Positions 33,620 to 42,678 of a stretch of DNA of 43,155 nt are shown here, one piece after another; position 1 is the first letter of the stretch; each line of letters opens with the position of its first letter. Position numbers and translations under genes: made by a program. This DNA is from Promethearchaeota archaeon. GTDB lineage: Archaea; Asgardarchaeota; Lokiarchaeia; Sigynarchaeales; SOKP01. The notes beneath the pieces were generated by a model that was given only the letters and a program-made list of their open reading frames with translations, was not told where the DNA came from and ran no database searches. Where the stretch lies: positions 1 to 43,155 of the forward strand of contig JAHPYY010000154.1 of the NCBI GenBank assembly GCA_019058515.1, written 5' to 3'.

Positions 33620-35530
33620 TTGTCAAAAAATGTAGATTATATCGATTTGGAAAACTTAAAGAAGTATTCCCACAAAAAAGTTAGCCTGAGTAATGCCATT
33701 AAAAAATACATCAATCCTGGAGATCGCATATTTATCGATTCAGGGTGTTCAGAACCTTTAGATTTAACTAAAAAATTAATCGAGCTAGGCCCAGAACTTC
33801 CCGATGTCGAAATCTTACACTTTTTAAGCTTAAGCGATTTAGATTATTACGAAACCGCTGGTGGAATTGAGGATTTGTTTAGACACAACGCGTTTTTTAT
33901 TGGGAAATCCTTACGAAAATATATAAAAGCAGGTCAAGCAGATTACTCCCCAATGCTCTTATCTGAAATTCCCCGTTTATTTAAGCAGGGACAAATGCAT
34001 TTGGATACTGCATTAATTCAAGTAAGCCCTCCAGATAGGTATGGTTTCTGTAGCTACGGAATAAATGTTGACATCGTGAAACCTATAGCTGAAGCAGCAG
34101 AATATGTTGTAGCTGAAATCAATCCTAAGATGCCAAGAACTTTAGGTGACAGCTTTATCCACATGGACGATATAAACGCCTATATCGAAACTAATCACGA
34201 TATAATTGAATTCACCTACGATCCACCGGATGAGGTAGCAAACAACATTGCGAAATATGTGTGTTCTCTCGTTGAAGATGAATCTACGATTCAAATGGGT
34301 ATAGGTGAGATTCCTAATGCGGTGACTAGTGAGCTAATGGATAAAAAAGATCTTGGAGTACACAGCGAAGTATTTTCTGACGGTGTTGTCGACCTTGTAG
34401 AGGAAGGGGTCATTACCTGTAAAAAAAAGACCATCCATAAAGACAAGATTATTTGTTCCTTTGTAATGGGTTCAAAACGGTTGTATGATTTTGTTTCAGA
34501 TAATCCAATGGTGGAATTTCACCCCTGCGATTATTGTAACGATCCATTTATTATTAGTCAGAACAACAAGCAAGTAGCAATTAACGCGGCTTTAACGGTT
34601 GATCTAACTGGACAAGTTAACGCGGACTCCTTAGGCCACCAATTTTACAGCGGGATTGGGGGGCAAGTAGACTTTGTAAGGGGAGCGGGAAGATGTAAGT
34701 ATGGTAAACCAATTATGGTAGTGCCTAGTACCGCTACTCTATCTAATGGCGAGGTTGTGTCTAGAATCCTACCAAATTTACTACCTGGTTCCGGCGTAGT
34801 CATTACTCGGGGAGATGTTCATTATGTAGTTTCTGAATACGGCATTGCCTATTTATACGGGAAGAGCATTAGAGAAAGAGTTTTGCAGATGATAAACATA
34901 GCACATCCCGATTTTAGAGACGAATTATTGGAGAAAGCCAAGAAATGGAATTACGTGTATTCTGATCAGAAATTACCCCGTTCGGTTGATGGGAGAATCT
35001 CGATTTATCCGATTAAGTATGAGACAAACCTTAAGCTTAAAAACGGCGAACTTTTAAAAATCAGACCTGTAAAACCAACAGACGAGAGAATGATTCAGGA
35101 ACTTCACTACTCTTTAGACGAGAAAGATCGCTACTATCGCTTTTTTGCTCCCGTTCAAGACTTCCGACACAAAAAAATGCAGCCATTAGTTACTATTAAT
35201 TATTCTACAGATATGATCCTTGTAGCCGAATCTAAAGACAATGGAAAAACAAGAATTGTTGCAGTAGGAGCGGTTTTTTCCACGAATAAACCCTCTCTTG
35301 GAGAGCTCGCCTTTATTACTCATAAAAATTGGCGTGGATTGGGTATTTCCAAATTTCTCCTCAATGAACTTATCATAATATCTAAAGAACTAAATTACAA
35401 GCAACTAGGTGGCTCTATATTGCTGGAAAACAGAACTATGTTTCACATAATCAATACTTCAGGCTATCCAATTTCTATCAAGAGTATAGAAAGTGGAGTG
35501 TCTGACTTTATAATGGATATTTCTTCGTAA
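33620..35530 (+). CDS. Acetyl-CoA hydrolase/4-hydroxybutyrate CoA-transferase fused to GNAT acetyltransferase
   Basis: 636 residues. The first part (about 15-445) is the CoA-transferase family: QVSPPDRYGFCSYGINVDIV, QMGIGEIPNAVTSEL, and GIGGQVDFVRGAGR with the C-terminal SRILPNLLPGSG. Glu in SEVFSDGVVDL is the likely CoA-thioester nucleophile. The second part (about 475-625) is GNAT-like: RPVKPTDERMIQELHYSL, then FITHKNWRGLGISKFLLNEL, the acyl-CoA-binding pattern. The same fusion is known in other archaea and bacteria, where it may acetylate and silence CoA enzymes. Start: TTG 33620; no better start exists (TGA 33602 upstream). Confidence 0.8.
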   Translation: MSKNVDYIDLENLKKYSHKKVSLSNAIKKYINPGDRIFIDSGCSEPLDLTKKLIELGPELPDVEILHFLSLSDLDYYETAGGIEDLFRHNAFFIGKSLRKYIKAGQADYSPMLLSEIPRLFKQGQMHLDTALIQVSPPDRYGFCSYGINVDIVKPIAEAAEYVVAEINPKMPRTLGDSFIHMDDINAYIETNHDIIEFTYDPPDEVANNIAKYVCSLVEDESTIQMGIGEIPNAVTSELMDKKDLGVHSEVFSDGVVDLVEEGVITCKKKTIHKDKIICSFVMGSKRLYDFVSDNPMVEFHPCDYCNDPFIISQNNKQVAINAALTVDLTGQVNADSLGHQFYSGIGGQVDFVRGAGRCKYGKPIMVVPSTATLSNGEVVSRILPNLLPGSGVVITRGDVHYVVSEYGIAYLYGKSIRERVLQMINIAHPDFRDELLEKAKKWNYVYSDQKLPRSVDGRISIYPIKYETNLKLKNGELLKIRPVKPTDERMIQELHYSLDEKDRYYRFFAPVQDFRHKKMQPLVTINYSTDMILVAESKDNGKTRIVAVGAVFSTNKPSLGELAFITHKNWRGLGISKFLLNELIIISKELNYKQLGGSILLENRTMFHIINTSGYPISIKSIESGVSDFIMDISS

Positions 35531-35580
35531 TTTTTCCGAACTATATCAGATACAAACTGAAAACCATTTGGTGTTTGCCC

Positions 35581-36441
35581 ATATTAATATCCGAATTTCA
35601 TAGATTCTACAAAGAGAAAGGATTGACCTCAGAACTCGTCCAAAAGTTCCAAACTATAATCTTTAATTACTACAAGAAGCATGGTCGAAAATTTCCATTT
35701 AGGGAAAAAGTTACACCGTACAATGTAGTAGTATCCGAAATTATGCTTCAACAAACTCAAACATCTCAAGTTAGCGAAAAATTCTTAAATTTCGTTGCGA
35801 ATTTCCCTGATTTTCGGGAATTGGCTAATGCTCCTCTAAAATCTGTGATATGCGCGTGGCAAGGACTTGGTTACAATCGAAGGGCAATTGCGCTCCATAA
35901 GATTGCAGAGATAATAGTTAAAGAATACAACGGTGTCTTGCCTTCAGATCTTGAGGTACTCAAATCGTTTCCACAGATTGGGTACAATACCGCTTCTTCG
36001 ATATTGGCATTTGCGTTCAATATGAAAACATACTTTATTGAAACCAATATTAGACGCGTATTTATTTACTTCTTCTTTCCAAACAAAAAAGAAATAGGTG
36101 ATAAAGAAATCATGCCCCTAGTTAAAGAAACCATGGTTGAATTCAATCCTCGGGAATGGTATTATGCGTTAATGGATTACGGAGTAATGTTGAAGAAGAC
36201 TCACCCTGAATTGACTAAAAGAAGTAAGCACTATCGCAAGCAACAACCGTTCAAGGGATCCACAAGGCAATTAAGAGGAAAAATCTTAAAAAAAATGCTT
36301 CAAAAGGCTGAAATTACTCAAATTGAGCTCTCAAAAGAGCTACGCGTAGAATTAGATAAATTGAAAATTATACTGAACGATTTACAAAAGGAAGGATTTA
36401 TTGATTTGTTAGGGGACAAGGTTACATTTTCGAAATCTTAA
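35581..36441 (+). CDS. MutY-like HhH-GPD adenine glycosylase without FeS loop
   Basis: Residue pattern SEIMLQQTQTSQVSEKF and AWQGLGYNRRAIALHKIAE is MutY-like, followed by FPQIGYNTASSILAFAF, the helix-hairpin-helix with its G. In the catalytic loop, the expected Asp (DGN in MutY) is replaced by Glu (IETNIRRVF). The four-cysteine iron-sulfur loop of bacterial MutY is absent. A C-terminal winged helix (about 230-286) replaces the NUDIX-like domain. TTG 35575 and ATA 35581 are start options; ATA sits at the usual distance from GGTGT. The 3' end overlaps the convergent radical SAM gene by 20 bases. Confidence 0.7.
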   Translation: MLISEFHRFYKEKGLTSELVQKFQTIIFNYYKKHGRKFPFREKVTPYNVVVSEIMLQQTQTSQVSEKFLNFVANFPDFRELANAPLKSVICAWQGLGYNRRAIALHKIAEIIVKEYNGVLPSDLEVLKSFPQIGYNTASSILAFAFNMKTYFIETNIRRVFIYFFFPNKKEIGDKEIMPLVKETMVEFNPREWYYALMDYGVMLKKTHPELTKRSKHYRKQQPFKGSTRQLRGKILKKMLQKAEITQIELSKELRVELDKLKIILNDLQKEGFIDLLGDKVTFSKS

Positions 36442-37720
36442 AGCAATTCTCAGTTTGTTTCATATATTGTGCAATTTTTTTCGCTATCCTTTCTTGTTTC
36501 CTCCATTCTCCAAAAGCTTGTCCGCGGGCAGTTAACTGTTTTATTTTATTTTTATACTTGTTATGGACGCGAGTAACAGATTCATTGGCAAACGGAGTCA
36601 TTGGTAACGGTATAAATGAATGGGTGTGTATCCTTGCTCCTAGCTTTGAAATGTAGGTCATTAGATTAAGTGTTTTTTCTATATCTTGATCTGTTTCCCC
36701 CGGTAACCCAAAAATAAAATCAACATTTGCTTTAATGCCGTATTTCAAGGTTAATTCTACAGCATTAACAACATCTTCAATGCTATGTCCGCGATTACAT
36801 TTATCCAAAATTGCTTGACTTCCAGATTGAGCTCCTATGGTAATGTTATCATTTGAAGCGTATCTCAACACTAGCTTCAAAGTTTCATCGTTTACGTGTT
36901 CAGGACGCACTTCAGATGGAAAAGAGCCAAGAAATATCCTCCCATTAGGTTTAATAATGTTAGAAATGCGTACTAGTAATGTTTCAAGTTCTTCAAGATT
37001 TAATTCTTTTCCATCTTGAGATCCATAGGCAAAAGTGTTTGGAGTTATAAATCTCAAATCGGTAAGGTTTTCATGTTTCATAATTTCTACATACTTACAA
37101 ATATTACCGACGGTGCGATGTCTTGGTTTACTACCGAAAATAAAAGGGGTTTGGCAAAAGTAGCATACATATGGACATCCTCTTGATATTTCGATGGGTC
37201 CAAATCTACTATTTTTTAAGGGAAAAGGGGGATATAAGTTCAAGTCAATTCTTGCGCGTTTTTGATTACTTATGCAATTTCCATGTTTCTCAAAAGCTAT
37301 ACCTGCAATCTTTAGGATATCTTTTGAGTTAACCATGCGTTTCATAAGTTCAATTAGAGTTACTTCCCCCTCTCCAATTACAACCACATCTGCTCCCATT
37401 TTCAGAGTTCCCTTAGGGTCTCCTGTAGGATGAGGTCCGCCGCATATTATAAATACTTTTTCTTTATAAGTTCTTTTAAGTCGCCTAATTAATGGGGTTA
37501 TCTCCCATATCTGTGTCGTAAAAAACGAAATTCCTAGTATAACCTTTTCAAAATTAATCACAGCATTCGAAACGAGTGTTAACAATTCAGCTTCGTTGTT
37601 AGCAAACCAGAAAGTAATCTTGTCAAGTGAAGGTTCGGTTTCTAAGGCGCCTACTAACGCATTGAAACTGAATTTATTCGTTTTTGTATAATACGAGATG
37701 AACGCAACTTTTTTAGGCAC
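36422..37720 (-). CDS. B12-binding-domain radical SAM protein
   Basis: 432 residues. N-terminal cobalamin-binding-like Rossmann domain (about 5-135, VFIICGGPHPTGDPKGTLKM and VVIGEGEVT), then radical SAM core with ISRGCPYVCYFCQTP, the CxxxCxxC cluster, and an extended TIM barrel (NADVDFIFGLPGETDQDIEK type). It matches archaeal TIGR04013-like proteins of unknown substrate. Start is GTG 37720, probably leaderless. Confidence 0.8.
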   Translation of the reverse strand: MPKKVAFISYYTKTNKFSFNALVGALETEPSLDKITFWFANNEAELLTLVSNAVINFEKVILGISFFTTQIWEITPLIRRLKRTYKEKVFIICGGPHPTGDPKGTLKMGADVVVIGEGEVTLIELMKRMVNSKDILKIAGIAFEKHGNCISNQKRARIDLNLYPPFPLKNSRFGPIEISRGCPYVCYFCQTPFIFGSKPRHRTVGNICKYVEIMKHENLTDLRFITPNTFAYGSQDGKELNLEELETLLVRISNIIKPNGRIFLGSFPSEVRPEHVNDETLKLVLRYASNDNITIGAQSGSQAILDKCNRGHSIEDVVNAVELTLKYGIKANVDFIFGLPGETDQDIEKTLNLMTYISKLGARIHTHSFIPLPMTPFANESVTRVHNKYKNKIKQLTARGQAFGEWRKQERIAKKIAQYMKQTENCFKISKM

Positions 37721-37830
37721 ACTTATATCAGTAGTGTTTCTTAGTATTCAGATTAAAATACTAAATATTTCTTATATATAATAATTTCGAATAAATTTGA
37801 ATTTTTTTTCGATTTTTTAAAATTAGCCAA

Positions 37831-38301
37831 GTGATTAACATGATATTTAATGAAATTGTAGCCACCACCTTAGAAGAAGTAGGACAATCATGGTTTGATT
37901 TCTACAGCATTGGACATGTGTGTTTTGGGATAGGCGTGTTTCTTTTTTTTAGCTTATTTTACACCGTCCCAAAAAATAAAGGCAACACTCCTATCTTTTC
38001 TTTGTTATTTGTTTTCATCATAACTCTCATAATTTTAATCGTTTGGGAGTTATTGGAAAACATTTTATTCGTCATGATCGGATTGAAATTCGAGGGGAGG
38101 GCAGATAGTATTCCCAATATCATAACAGACCTTACATTGGGGATAATTGGGGCAATAGTTACATGGATCATTTGCTATGAGATATTTATACAGGATAAAA
38201 ATATTTGGGGGTATTACATCTTCGGTATCATTGGATTTTCTGTATGGTTGATATTTTTCTTCCTACTACGGTATTTTACGTACGTGTACAATACTGTTTG
38301 A
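37831..38301 (+). CDS. Four-helix membrane protein, unknown
   Basis: 156 residues with four hydrophobic helices: about 28-48, 60-82, 95-118 and 128-150. It has an acidic GRADSIPN loop between helices 2 and 3. It is similar in build to DUF2585/VanZ-like four-helix proteins, but I cannot place it. TATA-like TTATATATAATA lies about 55 bases before the start. Confidence 0.6.
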   Translation: MINMIFNEIVATTLEEVGQSWFDFYSIGHVCFGIGVFLFFSLFYTVPKNKGNTPIFSLLFVFIITLIILIVWELLENILFVMIGLKFEGRADSIPNIITDLTLGIIGAIVTWIICYEIFIQDKNIWGYYIFGIIGFSVWLIFFFLLRYFTYVYNTV

Positions 38302-38345
38302 TGTATATCAATTTATTAATTATTTTTTTTATTTTACTTAATTGA

Positions 38346-39107
38346 ATGACTATTTCACACCCTTATTTCGATCTATATTACGGACAACTCCCATTAATAA
38401 TATCTAGTCCTCATTCTGGGATATTAGAGGATGAAATAATTCCTAAAAGAACAACTGGTGTTTTAGGAATTGATAAAAAGACCGATGTTATTGCAAAAGA
38501 ACTTTTTCGTGTTTTTTCAATGTTTATCAATCAAGAACTTGATAATGATCCTCGAAAACCCTCGTACATTATTTCTAAAATACACAGAAATAGACTTGAC
38601 CTGAATAGGAAGATCTCTGCGTCTTTTGAGGTTAAATCTGACTTAGCTAGAAGCGCATATACTTTCTTTCACGAATTTCTTAGCAAGCAAATTCAAAAAA
38701 ATATAGAAAATCACGGATATTCTCTTTTAATAGATATACACGGATTTGAAAAGGAAAAGAACCCATTTCGCGAAGTGGAACTAATATTAGGGACTAATAA
38801 CTTAAAAACATTATTTGGAGAGAAAATTCCGAAAAGAGATTGGCCAAAGAACATTCGCGGGAAAATTATAAAAAAGTTTAACCAATTAGATATTCCCATT
38901 GCTCCAGGACATCCATTGCGTCGGGAATATGTACTAAAAGGCGGTTATATCACAAAACATTACGGGGCATCTCGCATTCCACTGAGTCAGGCAATGCAAA
39001 TTGAATTTTCCGATCGAATTCGTCTTTACGATGAGAAATTGAAAGAAAAGGTGATATTTAATATATCTGAAATTATCTTTAAGGAGATAATAGAACGACT
39101 AGATTAA
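38346..39107 (+). CDS. N-formylglutamate amidohydrolase-like enzyme
   Basis: 253 residues. LIISSPHSGILEDEIIPKRT is the N-terminal zinc-site strand, SLLIDIHGFEKE supplies His, and VLKGGYITKHYG with a C-terminal Glu completes the FGase fold. N-formylglutamate amidohydrolase releases formate from formylglutamate in histidine breakdown, although no hut genes are nearby, so another N-acyl substrate is possible. The ATG is about 45 bases after the upstream gene and looks leaderless. Confidence 0.7.
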   Translation: MTISHPYFDLYYGQLPLIISSPHSGILEDEIIPKRTTGVLGIDKKTDVIAKELFRVFSMFINQELDNDPRKPSYIISKIHRNRLDLNRKISASFEVKSDLARSAYTFFHEFLSKQIQKNIENHGYSLLIDIHGFEKEKNPFREVELILGTNNLKTLFGEKIPKRDWPKNIRGKIIKKFNQLDIPIAPGHPLRREYVLKGGYITKHYGASRIPLSQAMQIEFSDRIRLYDEKLKEKVIFNISEIIFKEIIERLD

Positions 39108-39294
39108 ATTAATTATTAAATCGAATCTAACAAGCTCATATATTTATATCTCTATACTTATATATAGTAAAAGCTATATTTCACGTCCAATTTCTTAAAT
39201 TAAGTTAAGGATGTTATTTACGAAAGTGAACTAAGGGAATAGATTTGCTTTATTTCATATTTCATAAATCAAAAAGTCTTTAGGGGATAATTTC

Positions 39295-40020
39295 ATGGAA
39301 GAAACCAATGATAAAATAGGATTTATTTTCGATTTGGATGGTACTTTAATTAATAGTACCGAAGTTGGAGACAAGGTAGGTGCTGAAATATATGCGAAGT
39401 TCAATATTGAAATGACTGATGAGTTAAAAGAAAAAATCGACGAATTTACGGAAAAAATGATGCAGGAAAAGAATCGAAAGAGCCTCGTAACGAAAATTAT
39501 ATGGGAACTTTTTAAAATTCTTGGGTTAAACTTCTTTCAAAGAGTTAAAGCTCTTTTGTTGGCAAATAAGATATTCAAAGAAGAAATAAATAAAGTGAAG
39601 ATGTTTGAAGGCGTGGAAGCGTTATTTAACTTTTTAGACGAAAATAAATATCCTTATTCTATCTTAACTACTTCATCATCTAAGGAAGTTGATGATAGAC
39701 TTATCAACTTCCCCAAATTTTACGAAAAGTTGAAAGGGAAAATCATCTCAAGATCTGATGTCCAAAATTTAAAACCTCACCCCGAGGGGGGGATAAAAGC
39801 CGCAGCTATTATGAAAGTCCCTACTCACAAATGTGTAATGGTGGGAGATATGACTATTGATATTCAATTAGGTAAAAACATTAATGCTCTTACTATTGCT
39901 GTTCTAACAGGTGTTCATACTAAGGAAAAATTTAGGGAAGTAAATCCTGATTACATGCTTAATTCGATCTCAGAAATTTCTAATATATTTAAAGAGTTAA
40001 AAGAAAGATTTAAACACTGA
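39295..40020 (+). CDS. HAD-superfamily phosphatase (phosphoglycolate-phosphatase-like)
   Basis: 241 residues. FIFDLDGTLINS is HAD motif I. A helical cap follows (about 20-110), ILTTSSSKEVDD is motif II (Ser/Thr), KPHPEGGIKAA motif III and VMVGDMTIDIQLGKNI motif IV. The cap and length fit subclass IA phosphatases such as Gph. Substrate not predictable. AGGGGATAATTTC before ATG 39295 is a good ribosome-binding site. Confidence 0.85.
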   Translation: MEETNDKIGFIFDLDGTLINSTEVGDKVGAEIYAKFNIEMTDELKEKIDEFTEKMMQEKNRKSLVTKIIWELFKILGLNFFQRVKALLLANKIFKEEINKVKMFEGVEALFNFLDENKYPYSILTTSSSKEVDDRLINFPKFYEKLKGKIISRSDVQNLKPHPEGGIKAAAIMKVPTHKCVMVGDMTIDIQLGKNINALTIAVLTGVHTKEKFREVNPDYMLNSISEISNIFKELKERFKH

Positions 40021-40143
40021 TAATATAAAAAACTTGTTTAATATAGCACTTATCATGCTTAAAATTAAATAACTATAACACATTAGTATTATTTATAGAG
40101 AAATTTATCTTAAATTATTCATATTAGCGTATTTCAGCTCATT

Positions 40144-40479
40144 ATGTCCAAGGATAACATCGAAGTCAGAGACTTAGAAGCTTTTATTGATGGATTACAG
40201 ACAAGCTTTGATACTCTCGAGCATGTGACTCCTGAAAATACGTCAGGTGTTCAAGCACAACTTGCAAAAGCTATCTCAATTTTAAGGAGTAAAAAAGTAG
40301 CAAAAATCACCTCTGAAACACCAATAAAAAAGATGAACAAAGAACAACTTAAAAAATTGTTGTTAAGTGAGTTAGAAGAACTTAAACTCGATTTAGAAGC
40401 TGGTGATTATAATCAGAGGAAGAAATTTGAATTAGTAATGAAAATCGTTAAACTACGAGAAAGAATTAGTAGATTCTAA
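40144..40479 (+). CDS. Small acidic/helical hypothetical protein
   Basis: 111 residues. The N-terminal part (EVRDLEAFIDGLQTSFDTLE) and the C-terminal part (KEQLKKLLLSELEELKLDLE) are amphipathic helices. No known domain. Its 3' end overlaps the convergent UroD-family gene by 14 bases. The ATG has no ribosome-binding site. Confidence 0.55.
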   Translation: MSKDNIEVRDLEAFIDGLQTSFDTLEHVTPENTSGVQAQLAKAISILRSKKVAKITSETPIKKMNKEQLKKLLLSELEELKLDLEAGDYNQRKKFELVMKIVKLRERISRF

Positions 40480-41626
40480 ACTCAATTGCTGCTTCAAACA
40501 TAGCTACAATGTTTTCCGGAGGAACTTCTGCAGTAATGTTATGGATATTTGCTGCTACAAATCCTCCCCCTGGTTTTAAGCATTGAAAGTTTCGGTGGAC
40601 CTCTTCTCGTATTTCTTTTGGGCTTCCAAAAGGTAAGGTTTTTTGCGTGTTACATAACCCTCCCCAAAAAGTTATTATGTTTCCGAACCTCTGTTTAAGA
40701 CTACAAGGATCCATATCATACGCAGATATTTGTACAGGGTTAACCGCATTGTAGCCTATTTCTGAGAAATGTGGAATGAACATTGGAATAGAACCACAGC
40801 TATGATAATTTATTTTAACATTTGCTAAATCGTGAATTTTTTCCGAAAGCTTTCGCTCAATTGGTTTAATCTTCTCCTCGTATATTTTTAAATTCATTAT
40901 TGGCCCTGCTTGCTCCGCAAGATCACCATTAATACATACAACATCTAAATACTCTCCAATTTCATCTAAGAATGTAACGCAATAATCAATCCAATATTTT
41001 AGTAATCCTTCCATCGCCGTAACTATTAGATTTGGCTTGGTTTTAAGGTAGCGTAATACCTTGGTAAATCCAAACAAAAAAGTAGTATATTCATATATAC
41101 ACCCAATTGGAGAAGTAACCAATGCATATTCTGTTTCCTCATGCAATTTCTTAGCTTGAGCCTTAAGCCCTTTAAATACAGATTTATCGTTACCATCGGG
41201 CCAATTGAAATCTTTAATATCTTGTTCGCTTTTAAAATCAGCAAAGGGATGGATAACTGGATCGTAATATAAGATATCATCCAGCTTCTTTTCTGCGTCG
41301 TTGCCCCAAAATACTCCGAATTGATCGTATACGCCTACATATTTACTCTCATACTGTGGCTCCATATCTTCAATTTTAACCATTCCTCCAAGAGTTCTAA
41401 TGCACCGAGTGTCGATTTCAAATTTTTTTAATAATTCTTCACAGGGCACAGCTATTTGCTGAATAAAATCCGCGTATTGAGGGTTCTTATCCTCGATTCC
41501 TAGGTACTTTAATAATCGTTTATAAGCTTTTACATGGATGCTAGATTGGTTACCACCTAAATCCAGTGGAATCATGTCTGGTTCTTGGTGATTTAAAGCT
41601 CTTAATACTCGCTCTCTCGAATTTAT
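40466..41626 (-). CDS. Uroporphyrinogen-decarboxylase-family protein (methyltransferase-type)
   Basis: From ATA 41626 the protein starts (M)NSRERVLRALNHQEPDMIP, the standard opening of this family. GTG 41635 would add three residues that lie in the ribosome-binding site. AGGTG is 6 bases before the ATA. The core follows the UroD fold used both by heme decarboxylases and by corrinoid:CoM-type methyltransferases: VVCINGDLAEQAGPIMNLKI, INYHSCGSIPMFIPHFSEIG, and GGGFVAANIHNITAEVPPEN. The HSCG motif fits the zinc-site methyltransferases (MtaA-like) more than HemE. Adjacent genes give no substrate clue. Confidence 0.8.
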   Translation of the reverse strand: MNSRERVLRALNHQEPDMIPLDLGGNQSSIHVKAYKRLLKYLGIEDKNPQYADFIQQIAVPCEELLKKFEIDTRCIRTLGGMVKIEDMEPQYESKYVGVYDQFGVFWGNDAEKKLDDILYYDPVIHPFADFKSEQDIKDFNWPDGNDKSVFKGLKAQAKKLHEETEYALVTSPIGCIYEYTTFLFGFTKVLRYLKTKPNLIVTAMEGLLKYWIDYCVTFLDEIGEYLDVVCINGDLAEQAGPIMNLKIYEEKIKPIERKLSEKIHDLANVKINYHSCGSIPMFIPHFSEIGYNAVNPVQISAYDMDPCSLKQRFGNIITFWGGLCNTQKTLPFGSPKEIREEVHRNFQCLKPGGGFVAANIHNITAEVPPENIVAMFEAAIEFRIY

Positions 41627-41759
41627 GATACACACCTACACATATCGTTTTATTTTGTAATCTCCAAACCTTTTTAAATCCTTTTTTTCATCCACCGTAA
41701 TAATTATTATATATCAGCTTTTTAACATAATTATAATTAAAGAATTCTTATAATCTACT

Positions 41760-42518
41760 ATGCTAATCGATATTCATTGTCATGCTAACTTGTATCTTAA
41801 TCTAGAAGAAATTATTCAGGATGCAAACGAAAATGGCGTCCATAAAATTATATGCGTTGGTATGAGCGCTTTAGGATTAGAAACTGTTTTGAACATTTGT
41901 AGAAACTCTCCCTCGTTGTATCCCGCTCTAGGAATACATCCTGAAGAAGTTAAAATGAATCCGAATATTGAAGCGAATATCGATGAAATCGTTGAGTTCA
42001 TCATATCTCACGAATCAGAAATATGTGTAATAGGTGAGATTGGATTAGATCATCATTTTGTTAAAAACGAGGAGTTATACCCTTTACAAATGAAAATCTT
42101 TAAAAAAATGTTAGAGATCGCCCAAAAACTAGAGTTGCCAGTGAATCTTCATACTAAAGGGGCAGAGAAAGAGGTATTTGAACTTTTACCATCTTATAAA
42201 ATCCCAAATGTGAATGTGCATTGGTATTCAGGTCCGGAAAAGTACCTATACCAAGGAATTGACCGTGGTTATTTCTTTTCAATAACTCCCGCGATCTCTT
42301 ACTCTCCCGCTGTTAAGAACACAGTTAAAATTGTGGAACCTAAAAAACTTCTTTTAGAAAGTGATGGTCCAGTAAAATATTCTGGCTCCATTGGCGTACC
42401 TTCTATGGTCCACGAGGTATTAAATACTATTTCAAATATTAAAAAAATCCCTAAGCAGGAATTGGAGGAAATAATTTACCAGAATACCAGAAAAATCTTT
42501 CCTAAAATTTTCATATGA
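41760..42518 (+). CDS. tatD: TatD-family metal-dependent nuclease/hydrolase
   Basis: 252 residues. DIHCHANL (metal ligands), GIHPEE, GEIGLDHH, NLHTKG, the VHWYSG turn and LLLESDGP are the successive TatD/amidohydrolase motifs. It likely acts as a 3'-5' DNA exonuclease or a general phosphoesterase. Upstream A/T sequence has a TATA-like box near 41703; the start looks leaderless. Complete within the window. Confidence 0.85.
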   Translation: MLIDIHCHANLYLNLEEIIQDANENGVHKIICVGMSALGLETVLNICRNSPSLYPALGIHPEEVKMNPNIEANIDEIVEFIISHESEICVIGEIGLDHHFVKNEELYPLQMKIFKKMLEIAQKLELPVNLHTKGAEKEVFELLPSYKIPNVNVHWYSGPEKYLYQGIDRGYFFSITPAISYSPAVKNTVKIVEPKKLLLESDGPVKYSGSIGVPSMVHEVLNTISNIKKIPKQELEEIIYQNTRKIFPKIFI

Positions 42519-42678
42519 ATTTAACAACCTCTTTATTATAATTTGATGCGTAAGAAGTTTATAGCAACATGAATTATGAATTAAGTTCATAGAATAATAT
42601 TTTACTAACGTAAATCTTTTTATTCCCAATTGACGCATTATTACTTACAATTTAAGAACTATATATAAGCGAAAGAAA

